A stretch of 64,000 nucleotides of DNA from Megascapheus bottae (taxonomy: Eukaryota > Chordata > Mammalia > Rodentia > Geomyidae). Both the position numbers and the translations under genes were made by a program. The stretch spans positions 873,501-937,500 of the forward strand of contig JANJXV010000264.1 of NCBI GenBank assembly GCA_024803745.1. Direction: 5' to 3'. The notes under the pieces were generated by a model, which was not told the origin of the DNA, searched no databases, and worked only from the letters and a program-made list of their open reading frames with translations. Below are positions 52,600 through 64,000 of the stretch, one piece after another. Numbering within the stretch: the stretch's first letter is position 1; the number at the start of each line of letters is the position of its first letter.

Positions 52600-54560
52600 A
52601 ACCCTTACACTTACCCTAAACCTAACCCTAACCCGAACCCTAACACTTACACTAACCCTAACCCTATCCCTAACCCTTAACCTTACCCTAACCCTAACCC
52701 TAAACTTAACCCAAACCTAAACCTAAACCTAACCCTAACGTTGATCCTAACACTTACCCTAACTCTAACCCTAACCCTAACGCTAACACTTACCCTTACC
52801 CTAACCCTAACCCTAACCCTAACCGTTACCCTAACCCTAATCATAACCCCAACCCTTACACTAACCCTAACACTATCCCTAACCTCTAACCCTAACCAAT
52901 AACTTAACCTCTAATCCTAACCCTAACCCTAAACTTACCCTAACCCTAACCCTAACCCAAACCCTTACCCTTACTCTAACCCTATCCCTAAACTTAACCC
53001 CACACCCAAACCTAACCGTAACCTTAACCCTAACCTTTACCCTTAACCTAACCCTAAACCTAAACCTAACCCTAACCCTAACACTAACCCTTACCCTAAC
53101 CCTAACCCTAAACCTAACCCTAACCCTTACCCTTACCCTAAACATAACTCTAACCCTAAACCTTACCCCAGCCCTAACACTAACCCTAACCCTAACCTTA
53201 ACCCTTACCCTTATCCTTACCTTAACCCTAACCCTAAACCTAACCCTAAACCTAACCCTAACCCTAAACAATACCCTTACCCTTAACCTAACCCTAACCC
53301 TAAAACTAACCCTAACCCTTACCCTAACCCTAACCCGAACCCTAACCTTAACCCTATCCCTTAACCTTACCCTAACCCCCACCCTAACCCTAATCCTATT
53401 CCTTACCCTAACCCTACCCCTAATCCTAATCCTTACACTTTCCCTAACCCTAACCCTTACCCTAACCCAATCCCTAACCCTAACCCTTACCCTAACCCGA
53501 ACCCTAACCCCAATCATTACCCTAACCCTAACCCTAACCCTAACCCCTAACCCTAAACCTAACCCACCCAAACCCTAACCCTAACCCTTACCCTTACCCT
53601 AACCCTAAACCTAACTTTAACCCTAACCCTAACCCTAACCCATACCCTAACACTAACCCTATCCCTTAACCTAACTCTAACCCTAACCCTATTCTTAACC
53701 CTAAACCTAACCCTAACCCTAAAACTAACCTTAACCCTAAACCTAACCATAAGCTTAACCATAACCCTAACCCTAACCCTTACCCTTACAATAACCGTAA
53801 CCCTAAACCTGACACTAACCCTAACCCTAAACCTAAACCTAACCATTAACCTTACCCTAACCCTAACGCTAAACCTAACCTAACCCTAACCCTAACCCCT
53901 AACCCTAACCCTAACCCTAACCCTTACACTTATCCTAACCCTAAACCTAACCCTAACACTTACCCTCACCATAACCCCTACCCTAACCCTAACCCTAACC
54001 TTAACCCTTACCCTAGCACTAACCCTAATCCTAACCCTAACCCTTACCCTTACCCTAAACCTACACCGTACCCTAACCCTACGCCTAACCCTTTCCCTTA
54101 ACCTAACCCTAACCCTAACCCTAACTCTAAAACTTACACTTTCCCTAACCCTAATCCTAACCCTTAAACCTAAACCTAAACCTAACCCTAACCCTAACCC
54201 TTTTCCTTACCTTAATCCTAACCCTAAATCTAACCCTTACCCTTAACCTAACTCTAACCCTAACCCTAACCCTAACCCTAACACATACCCTTACCCTAAC
54301 CCTAACCCTAACCCTAACCGTAACCGTAACCCTAACCCTAACTCTAACCCTAACACATACGCTAACCCTAGGCCTAACACTAACCCTTACCCTTACCCTA
54401 ACCCTAACCCTAACCTTAATACCAACATTAAATCTAACCCTAACCCTAACTCTAACCATTACCCTTACCCTAAACCTAACCCTAACGGTAACTCGTAACC
54501 CAACCCTAACCCTTACCCTAACCCTAACCCTAACAGTTACACTTAACCTAACCTTAACCT
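52600..54560. repeat. Block E, copy 2
   Basis: The offset from copy 1 is 3,388 bp at the CCAATAACTTAACC landmark (52,898) and 3,944 bp at GTAACTCGTAACCC (54,487), so this copy holds about 556 bp more. Much of the surplus is at about 53,540-53,930, which has no obvious counterpart in copy 1. Copy 2 has ATACCC where copy 1 has the eight-A run, and ACCGTAACCGTAACC where copy 1 has the long perfect CCCTAA run. Confidence 0.83.
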
Positions 54561-57500
54561 AACCCTTAACGTAACCCTACCCCTAACGCTAACCCTAATC
54601 CTAACACTTACCCAAACCCGAACCCTAACCCTAACCCTTACTCTTACCCTAACCCTAACACTAAACTTAACCCCAACCCTAAACCTAACCCTAACCCTAA
54701 CCCTTACCCTAACACTTACCCTAATCCTAACCCTAACCTAACACTTACCCTTACCCTAACCCTTACCCTAACCCTTACCCTAACCCTAACCTTAAACCTA
54801 ATCCTTACCCTTACCCTAACCCTAAATCTAACACTAACCCTAACCCTAATCCTTACCCTAAACCTACCCCTAACCCTAATCCTTACCCTTTCCCTAACCC
54901 TAAATCTAACCCTTACCCTTACCCTAACCCTAACCCTAACCCTACCCTAACCCTAACCCTAACCCTAACCTTAACCCTAACCCTGACCCTAAACCTAACC
55001 CTAACCTTACCCTTACCCTAACCCTAACCCTAAACCTATCCCTAAACCTAACCCTAACCCTACCACCTAAACCTAACCCTAACCCTTACCCTTATCCTAA
55101 CCCTAAACCTAACCCTAACCCTAAAACTTGCCTTACCCTAATCCTAAACCTAACCATTACTCTTACCCTAACCCTAACCCTAAACTTAACCCCAACCCTA
55201 AACCTAACCCTAACCCTAACCCTTACCCTAACACTTACTGTAATCCTAACACTTACCCTTACCCTAAACCTTACCCTAATATTATCCTTAACCCTAACCC
55301 TAACCCTAACCCTTACCCTAACCCGAACCCTAACACTAACCCCTATCCCTAACCCTTAACCTAATCCAAACCTTTACCCTCATCCTAAACCTAACTCTTA
55401 CCGTAACCCTAACCCTAACCCAAAACTTAAGCCTAACCCTAACCCTAATCCTAACTCTAACCCTTACCTGTACCCTAACCCTAACCTAACCCTAACACTT
55501 ACTCTTACCCTAACCCTAAACCTAACCCTAACCCTAACCCTAACCCCTAACCCTAACCCTTAACCCAACCCTAACCCTAACCCTAACCCTGACCCTTACC
55601 AGTACCCTACCCCTAACCCTAAACCTTACACTAATCCTAACCCTAAACCTAACCCTAACCCTAATCCTAACCCTAAACCTAACCCTAACCCTAACCCCTA
55701 ACACTAACCCTAACCCTAACCCTTACCCTTACCCTAACCCTAACACTTACCCTTACCCTAATCCTAACCCTAACACTTATACTTACCCTAACCATAACCC
55801 TAAACTTAACCCCACCCCTAAACCTAACCCTAACCCTAACCCTTTTCCTAACTCTTACCCTAACCCTAACCCTAACCCTAAAACTTACACAAACCCTAAC
55901 CCTAACACTTACACTTACCCTAACCCTAAACCTAACCATTACCCTAACCCTCACCCTACCCCTAATCCCTAACCCTAACCCTTACAATAAACCTAACCCT
56001 AACGCTAACCCTAACCCTTACCCTTACCTTAACCCTAACCCTAAACCTAATCCTTATTCTTACCCTAACACTAACCCTAAACCTACCCCTAATCCTTCGC
56101 CTAACCCCTAACCCTACCCCTAAAACTTACCCTTATTCTAACCCTAACCCTAAAACTTACCCTTACCCTAACCCCTACCCTAACCCAACCCTAACTTAAC
56201 CCTTACCCTAAGCCTTCCCTAACACAAGCTGTAACCCTTACCCTTGCCCTAATCCTAACCCTAACCTTCACCCTAAACCTAACCCTAACCCTTACCCTTA
56301 CCCTAACCCTAAACCTAATCTAATCCGAACCCTAACCCTATCCCTAACCCTAACTCTTATCCTTACCCTAAACCTCACCCTAAACCTAACTCTAACCATA
56401 ACCCCTAACCCTAACCGTAACCCTAACTCTAACCCTCACCCTAACCCTAACCCTTACCCTTACCCTAACCCTAACCTTAATGCTAACCCTAACCCTAACC
56501 CTAACCCTTACCCTAACCCTAACCCTAACCGTAACCGTAAAGCTAAAACTTACGCTTACCCTAAACCTAATCCTAACCCTTACCCTAACCCTAACCTTAT
56601 CCCTAACATTAAACCTAACCCTAACCCTATCCCTAACCCATACCCTAGCCCTAACCCTAAACCTAATACTAAACCTAACCCTAACCCTAACCGTTACCCA
56701 TACCCTAATCCTAAACCTAACCATAAACCTAACCCTAACCCAAACATAACCCTAACCCTTACACTTACTGTAACCCTATCCGTAAACCTAACCCTAACCC
56801 TTAACCTAACCCTAACCCTAATCCTAACCCTAATACTTACCCTTACCCTAACCCAAACCCTAACCCTAACCTTAACCCTAACCCTTAACGTTACCCTAAC
56901 CCTAACCCTAAACCTAATCCTAAACCTAACCCTAACTGTAACCCTAATCATAACCCTAACCCTAACGCTTACCCTAACCCTAACCCTAACCTTAACCCTT
57001 ATCTTAACCCTAAACCAAACCCTAATCCTAAACGTTTACCTAACCATAACAATAACCCTAACACCTAACCCTAACCCTTACCGTAACCCTAACCCTAACC
57101 CCTAACCCTAACCCTAACGCTAACACTTACCCTTATCCTAACCCTCATCTAACTCGAACACTTACCCTTACCCTGCCCCCGAACCTAACCCTAACCCTAA
57201 CCCTAACCCTTACCCTAACCCTAACCCTAAGAATAACCCTAACCCTAAACCTAACCCTAATCCTAACCCTAAACCTTACACTAGCCCTAACCCTAACCCT
57301 AACCCTAAACCTTCCCCTAACCCTAAAACTAACCCTTACCCTAACCCTAACCCTTACCCTAACCCTAACCCTAACAATAACCCTAACCCTAAACCTAACC
57401 CTAATCCTAACACTAAACCTTACACTAACACTAACCCTAACCCTAACCCGAACCCTTCCCCTAACCCTAAAACTAACCCTTACCCTAACCCTAACCCTAC

Positions 57501-58317
57501 CCCTAAACCATACCCTAACCCTAACCCTAACCCTTACCCTAAACCTAACCCTAACCCTAACACTAACTCTAACACTTACCCTAACCCTAACCCTAACCCT
57601 AACGATACTCTAACCCTAACCCTAATCCTAACCCTTATCCTAACCCTAACCCTAACCTTAACCCTAACACATACCCTTACCCTAACCCTAACCCTAACCC
57701 TAAACGTAACCCTAAACCTAACCTTAAACCTAACCCTAACCCTAACACTAACCATAACCCTTAAACCTAAAACTAATCCTAACCCTTCCCCTTACCCTAA
57801 ACCTAACCCTAAACCTAACACTAACCCTAAACCTAACCTAACCCAAACACTTACCCTTACCCTAATCCTCACCCTAAACCTAACCCTAACCCTAACCCTT
57901 ACCCTAACCCTAACCCTAACACTTACCCTTACCCTAACCCTAAACCTAACCCTAACCCTAACCCTAAACCTAACCTTTACCCTTACCCTAACCCTAACCC
58001 TAATCCTATCCCTGAACCTTACCCTTACCCTAAACCTAACCCTAACCCTTACCCTAAACGTAACCCTAACCCTAACGCTAACCCTAACCCTAACACTTAT
58101 CTTAATCCTAACCCTAACCCTAACCCTAACCCTAACCCTTACCCTTAACCTAACCCTAACCCTAACCCTAACCCTAACCCTTACCCTTACCCAACCCTAA
58201 CCCTAAACCTAAACCTAAACCTAACCCTAACCCTAACCCTTACTCTTACCGTAACCCTACCCCTAACCCTAACCCTAATCCTAACCCTTATCTTAACACT
58301 TACCCTAACCCTAACAC
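54500..58317. repeat. 3,818-bp tandem unit F, copy 1
   Basis: First of at least 2.5 head-to-tail copies. The offset to copy 2 is 3,817 bp before about 55,130 and 3,818 after it, because copy 1 reads AACTTGCCTTACCC where copy 2 reads AACTTACCCTTACCC. Landmarks: ACAGTTACACTTAACC (about 54,533), AATATTATCC (about 55,278), CACAAGCTGTAACCC (about 56,223), TTAATGCTAACCC (56,478), CCTGCCCCCGAACC (about 57,173) and CGATACTC (about 57,603). Scattered single-base differences from copy 2 show it is not a plain assembly copy. Confidence 0.92.
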
Positions 58318-61300
58318 CAACCCTAACCCTTACCCTAACCCTAACCCTAACAGTTACACTTAACCTAACCTTAACCTAACCCTTAACGTAACCCTACCCC
58401 TAATGCTAACCCTAATCCTAACACTTACCCAAACCCGAACCCTAAACCTAACCCTTACTCTTACCCTAACCCTAACCCTAAACTTAACCCCAACCCTAAA
58501 CCTAACCCTAACCCTAACCCTTACCGTAACACTTACCCTAATCCTAACCCTAACCTAACACTTACCCTTACCCTAACCCTTACCCTAACCCTTACCCTAA
58601 CCCTAACCTTAAACCTAATCCTTACCCTTACCCTAACACTAACTCTAACCCTAACCCTAACCCTAATCCTTACCCTAAACCTACCCCTAACCCTAATCCT
58701 TACCCTTTCCCTAGCCCTAAATCTAACCCTTACCCTTACCCTAACCCTAACCCTAACCCTACCCTAACCCTAACCCTAACCCTAACCTTAACCCTAACCC
58801 TGACCCTAAACCTAACCCTAACCTTACCCTTACCCTAACCCTAACCCTAAACCTATCCCTAAACCTAACCCTAACCCTACCACCTAAACCTAACCCTAAC
58901 CCTTACCCTTATCCTAAACCTAAACCTAACCCTAACCCTAAAACTTACCCTTACCCTAATCCTAAACCTAACCATTACTCTTACCCTAACCCTAACCCTA
59001 AACTTAACCCCAACCCTAAACCTAACCCTAACCCTAACCCTTACCCTAACACTTACTGTAATCCTAACACTTACCCTTACCCTAAACCTTACCCTAATAT
59101 TATCCTTAACCCTAACCCTAACCCTAACCCTTACCCTAACCCGAACCCTAACACTAACCCCTATCCCTAACCCTTAACCTAATCCAAACCTTTACCCTCA
59201 TCCTAAACCTAACTCTTACCGTAACCCTAACCCTAACCCAAAACTTAAGCCTAACCCTAACCCTAATCCTAACTCTAACCCTTACCTGTACCCTAACCCT
59301 AACCTAACCCTAACACTTACTCTTACCCTAACCCTAAACCTAACCCGAACCCTAACCCTAACCCCTAACCCTAACCCTTAACCCAACCCTAACCCTAACC
59401 CTAACCCTGACCCTTACCAGTACCCTACCCCTAACCCTAAACCTTACACTAATCCTAACCCTAAACCTAACCCTAACCCTAATCCTAACCCTAAACCTAA
59501 CCCTAACCCTAACCCCTAACACTAACCCTAACCCTAACCCTTACCCTTACCCTAACCCTAACACTTACCCTTACCCTAATCCTAACCCTAACACTTATAC
59601 TTACCCTAACCATAACCCTAAACTTAACCCCACCCCTAAACCTAACCCTAACCCTAACCCTTTTCCTAACTCTTACCCTAACCCTAACCCTAACCCTAAA
59701 ACTTACACAAACCCTAACCCTAACACTTACACTTACCCTAACCCTAAACCTAACCATTACCCTAACCCTCACCCTACCCCTAATCCCTAACCCTAACCCT
59801 TACAATAAACCTAACCCTAACGCTAACCCTAACCCTTACCCTTACCTTAACCCTAACCCTAAACCTAATCCTTATTCTTACCCTAACACTAACCCTAAAC
59901 CTACCCCTAATCCTTCGCCTAACCCCTAACCCTACCCCTAAAACTTACCCTTATTCTAACCCTAACCCTAAAACTTACCCTTACCCTAACCCCTACCCTA
60001 ACCCAACCCTAACTTAACCCTTACCCTAAGCCTTCCCTAACACAAGCTGTAACCCTTACCCTTGCCCTAATCCTAACCCTAACCTTCACCCTAAACCTAA
60101 CCCTAACCCTTACCCTTACCCTAACCCTAAACCTAATCTAATCCGAACCCTAACCCTATCCCTAACCCTAACTCTTATCCTTACCCTAAACCTCACCCTA
60201 AACCTAACTCTAACCATAACCCCTAACCCTAACCGTAACCCTAACTCTAACCCTCACCCTAACCCTAACCCTTACCCTTACCCTAACCCTAACCTTAATG
60301 CTAACCCTAACCCTAACCCTAACCCTTACCCTAACCCTAACCCTAACCGTAACCGTAAAGCTAAAACTTACGCTTACCCTAAACCTAATCCTAACCCTTA
60401 CCCTAACCCTAACCTTATCCCTAACATTAAACCTAACCCTAACCCTATCCCTAACCCATACCCTAGCCCTAACCCTAAACCTAATACTAAACCTAACCCT
60501 AACCCTAACCGTTACCCATACCCTAATCCTAAACCTAACCATAAACCTAACCCTAACCCAAACATAACCCTAACCCTTACACTTACTGTAACCCTATCCG
60601 TAAACCTAACCCTAACCCTTAACCTAACCCTAACCCTAATCCTAACCCTAATACTTACCCTTACCCTAACCCAAACCCTAACCCTAACCTTAACCCTAAC
60701 CCTTAACGTTACCCTAACCCTAACCCTAAACCTAATCCTAAACCTAACCCTAACTGTAACCCTAATCATAACCCTAACCCTAACGCTTACCCTAACCCTA
60801 ACCCTAACCTTAACCCTTATCTTAACCCTAAACCAAACCCTAATCCTAAACGTTTACCTAACCATAACAATAACCCTAACACCTAACCCTAACCCTTACC
60901 GTAACCCTAACCCTAACCCCTAACCCTAACCCTAACGCTAACACTTACCCTTATCCTAACCCTCATCTAACTCGAACACTTACCCTTACCCTGCCCCCGA
61001 ACCTAACCCTAACCCTAACCCTAACCCTTACCCTAACCCTAACCCTAAGAATAACCCTAACCCTAAACCTAACCCTAATCCTAACCCTAAACCTTACACT
61101 AGCCCTAACCCTAACCCTAACCCTAAACCTTCCCCTAACCCTAAAACTAACCCTTACCCTAACCCTAACCCTTACCCTAACCCTAACCCTAACAATAACC
61201 CTAACCCTAAACCTAACCCTAATCCTAACACTAAACCTTACACTAACACTAACCCTAACCCTAACCCGAACCCTTCCCCTAACCCTAAAACTAACCCTTA

Positions 61301-62135
61301 CCCTAACCCTAACCCTACCCCTAAACCATACCCTAACCCTAACCCTAACCCTTACCCTAAACCTAACCCTAACCCTAACACTAACTCTAACACTTACCCT
61401 AACCCTAACCCTAACCCTAACGATACTCTAACCCTAACCCTAATCCTAACCCTTATCCTAACCCTAACCCTAACCTTAACCCTAACACATACCCTTACCC
61501 TAACCCTAACCCTAACCCTAAACGTAACCCTAAACCTAACCTTAAACCTAACCCTAACCCTAACACTAACCATAACCCTTAAACCTAAAACTAATCCTAA
61601 CCCTTCCCCTTACCCTAAACCTAACCCTAAACCTAACACTAACCCTAAACCTAACCTAACCCAAACACTTACCCTTACCCTAATCCTCACCCTAAACCTA
61701 ACCCTAACCCTAACCCTTACCCTAACCCTAACCCTAACACTTACCCTTACCCTAACCCTAAACCTAACCCTAACCCTAACCCTAAACCTAACCTTTACCC
61801 TTACCCTAACCCTAACCCTAATCCTATCCCTGAACCTTACCCTTACCCTAAACCTAACCCTAACCCTTACCCTAAACGTAACCCTAACCCTAACGCTAAC
61901 CCTAACCCTAACACTTATCTTAATCCTAACCCTAACCCTAACCCTAACCCTAACCCTTACCCTTAACCTAACCCTAACCCTAACCCTAACCCTAACCCTT
62001 ACCCTTACCCAACCCTAACCCTAAACCTAAACCTAAACCTAACCCTAACCCTAACCCTTACTCTTACCGTAACCCTACCCCTAACCCTAACCCTAATCCT
62101 AACCCTTATCTTAACACTTACCCTAACCCTAACAC
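58318..62135. repeat. 3,818-bp tandem unit F, copy 2
   Basis: Complete copy. All copy 1 landmarks recur at +3,818 bp (AATATTATCC about 59,096; CACAAGCTGTAACCC about 60,041; CCTGCCCCCGAACC about 60,991). The junctions at about 58,317 and 62,135 both carry CTAACACCAACCC, which is absent at the left edge of copy 1; that marks where the unit closes on itself. Confidence 0.92.
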
Positions 62136-64000
62136 CAACCCTAACCCTTACCCTAACCCTAACCCTAACAGTTACACTTAACCTAACCTTAACCTAACCC
62201 TTAACGTAACCCTACCCCTAATGCTAACCCTAATCCTAACACTTACCCAAACCCGAACCCTAAACCTAACCCTTACTCTTACCCTAACCCTAACCCTAAA
62301 CTTAACCCCAACCCTAAACCTAACCCTAACCCTAACCCTTACCGTAACACTTACCCTAATCCTAACCCTAACCTAACACTTACCCTTACCCTAAACCTTA
62401 CCCTAACCCTTACCCTAACCCTAACCTTAAACCTAATCCTTACCCTTACCCTAACACTAACTCTAACCCTAACCCTAACCCTAATCCTTACCCTAAACCT
62501 ACCCCTAACCCTAATCCTTACCCTTTCCCTAGCCCTAAATCTAACCCTTACCCTTACCCTAACCCTAACCCTAACCCTACCCTAACCCTAACCCTAACCC
62601 TAACCTTAACCCTAACCCTGACCCTAAACCTAACCCTAACCTTACCCTTACCCTAACCCTAACCCTAAACCTATCCCTAAACCTAACCCTAACCCTACCA
62701 CCTAAACCTAACCCTAACCCTTACCCTTATCCTAAACCTAAACCTAACCCTAACCCTAAAACTTACCCTTACCCTAATCCTAAACCTAACCATTACTCTT
62801 ACCCTAACCCTAACCCTAAACTTAACCCCAACCCTAAACCTAACCCTAACCCTAACCCTTACCCTAACACTTACTGTAATCCTAACACTTACCCTTACCC
62901 TAAACCTTACCCTAATATTATCCTTAACCCTAACCCTAACCCTAACCCTTACCCTAACCCGAACCCTAACACTAACCCCTATCCCTAACCCTTAACCTAA
63001 TCCAAACCTTTACCCTCATCCTAAACCTAACTCTTACCGTAACCCTAACCCTAACCCAAAACTTAAGCCTAACCCTAACCCTAATCCTAACTCTAACCCT
63101 TACCTGTACCCTAACCCTAACCTAACCCTAACACTTACTCTTACCCTAACCCTAAACCTAACCCGAACCCTAACCCTAACCCCTAACCCTAACCCTTAAC
63201 CCAACCCTAACCCTAACCCTAACCCTGACCCTTACCAGTACCCTACCCCTAACCCTAAACCTTACACTAATCCTAACCCTAAACCTAACCCTAACCCTAA
63301 TCCTAACCCTAAACCTAACCCTAACCCTAACCCTAACCCTAACCCCTAACACTAACCCTAACCCTAACCCTTACCCTTACCCTAACCCTAACACTTACCC
63401 TTACCCTAATCCTAACCCTAACACTTATACTTACCCTAACCATAACCCTAAACTTAACCCCACCCCTAAACCTAACCCTAACCCTAACCCTTTTCCTAAC
63501 TCTTACCCTAACCCTAACCCTAACCCTAACACTTACACAAACCCTAACCCTAACACTTACACTTACCCTAACCCTAAACCTAACCGTTACCCTAACCCTC
63601 ACCCTACCCCTAATCCCTAACCCTAACCCTTACAATAAACCTAACCCTAACGCTAACCCTAACCCTTACCCTTACCTTAACCCTAACCCTAAACCTAATC
63701 CTTATTCTTACCCTAACACTAACCCTAAACCTACCCCTAATCCTTCGCCTAACCCCTAACCCTACCCCTAAAACTTACCCTTATTCTAACCCTAACCCTA
63801 AAACTTACCCTTACCCTAACCCCTACCCTAACCCAACCCTAACTTAACCCTTACCCTAAGCCTTCCCTAACACAAGCCGTAACCCTTACCCTTGCCCTAA
63901 TCCTAACCCTAACCTTCACCCTAAACCTAACCCTAACCCTTACCCTTACCCTAACCCTAAACCTAATCTAATCCAAACCCTAACCCTATCCCTAACCCTA
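62136..64000. repeat. 3,818-bp tandem unit F, copy 3 (cut by the window end)
   Basis: First 1,865 bp of a further copy. The offset from copy 2 is 3,818 bp to about 63,310, then 3,830 after two extra CCCTAA units near 63,320-63,340. Private changes: AAACCTTACCC near 62,393, CTAACACTTACAC near 63,527, ACCGTTACCC near 63,581, CAAGCCGTAACC near 63,874 (CTG in copies 1 and 2) and ATCCAAACCC near 63,972 (ATCCGAACCC in copy 2). The array probably continues beyond the window. Confidence 0.9.

Larger units (their letters stand above)
1..64000. repeat. Degenerate telomeric (CCCTAA/TTAGGG)n array filling the window
   Basis: Every line is made of six-base units derived from CCCTAA on the + strand, so the G-rich TTAGGG strand is the - strand. 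Most units carry zero or one substitution. Common variants are CCCTTA, units whose first C is A, T or G, CCATAA, CCGTAA, CACTAA, CTCTAA and CCTTAA. Register slips (CCCCTAA, CCCTA, CCTAA) are much rarer than substitutions. Orientation is constant from base 1 to 64,000; I found no TTAGGG block on the + strand. Known: TTAGGG is the telomere repeat of vertebrates, many other animals, many fungi and some protists, and long degenerate blocks occur in subtelomeres and heterochromatic interstitial telomeric regions such as those of Chinese hamster. Inferred: a subtelomeric or interstitial block rather than a telomerase-maintained tip, because perfect runs are short everywhere. Confidence 0.97.

Noticed and set aside
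57168..57190. CCTGCCCCCGAACC word as a fragment of unique DNA
   Set aside because: Only about ten off-pattern bases, recurring exactly at +3,818 bp. A slip plus substitutions within telomeric units explains it.
446..63602. Dozens of open frames of 60-314 codons on both strands
   Set aside because: All translate to Val-Arg, Leu-Gly, Pro-Asn or Leu-Thr runs set by the six-base repeat. There is no domain, no composition change, no initiation context and no conservation beyond copying of whole blocks. Not annotated as genes.
1..64000. Plant-type seven-base telomere repeat (CCCTAAA)
   Set aside because: AAACCTAACC strings look like CCCTAAA but keep a six-base step: the third A replaces the first C of the next unit. 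No sustained seven-base period is visible.
1..64000. Head-to-head telomere fusion (CCCTAA meeting TTAGGG on one strand)
   Set aside because: No block of TTAGGG on the + strand was found anywhere.
1..64000. Degeneracy caused only by sequencing error in telomeric reads
   Set aside because: The same rare variants recur in the same order in many blocks (for example ten C copies), which random miscalls would not give. Known nanopore telomere miscall words are not what dominates here. Exact copies such as P1/P2 may still be assembly artefacts.
1..64000. tRNA, rRNA or other structured RNA genes, and terminators
   Set aside because: The C-rich and A/T-limited composition with almost no G on the + strand leaves no room for paired stems, and no recognisable tRNA or rRNA motif is present on either strand.

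Overview
The whole 64-kb window is one unbroken, strongly degenerate array of the six-base telomeric repeat. The + strand reads CCCTAA throughout and the - strand TTAGGG. I see no island of non-telomeric sequence longer than a few bases, no reversal of orientation, no RNA gene, no CRISPR array, no transposon and no convincing protein gene. A TTAGGG-type repeat points to a eukaryote (vertebrates, many other animals, many fungi and some protists use it); the species cannot be read from the sequence. The C-rich + strand fits a left chromosome arm with the chromosome end toward base 1, or a large interstitial/heterochromatic telomeric block. The window is not an active telomere tip: the longest perfect run I found by eye is only about 50 bases (50,362-50,411), and both edges are degenerate.

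The long open frames are a by-product of the repeat. In six-base register the G strand reads Val-Arg or Leu-Gly and the C strand Pro-Asn or Leu-Thr, with only one frame per strand stopped. I annotate none of them as genes.

The real information is in the variant hexamers (CCCTTA, ACCTAA, CCATAA, CCGTAA, TCCTAA, CACTAA and others). Their order works as a barcode and shows a kilobase-scale architecture. There are three domains. (1) 1-6.4 kb holds a 1.58-kb duplicated block (A) and a 0.27-kb block (B). (2) 6.4-48 kb is a mosaic built from a small set of recurring modules: C (ten copies, marked by CCCTAGGCC), G (eleven copies, CpG-rich in its intact form), D (five copies) and a CTCGCCC landmark. 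It includes a 5,217-bp tandem duplication (about 9,757-14,980 and 14,981-20,197) with no difference found, a 2.44-kb near-identical duplication offset by 4,230 bp, and a 1.11-kb tandem duplication (37.44-39.67 kb). (3) 48-64 kb holds a diverged pair (E, 49.2-50.6 and 52.6-54.56 kb) and a 3,818-bp tandem array (F, from 54.5 kb to beyond the window end) with an older diverged relative at 51.5-52.5 kb.

The picture is a telomere-derived satellite: telomeric DNA decayed by point substitution, then amplified repeatedly by segmental and tandem duplication, with recent rounds (5.2, 4.2, 3.8 and 1.1 kb) on top of old ones. CpG versus TpG differences between copies suggest, but do not prove, decay under CpG methylation. 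Module borders are good to about 20 bp, because flanking repeat sequence blurs every junction.
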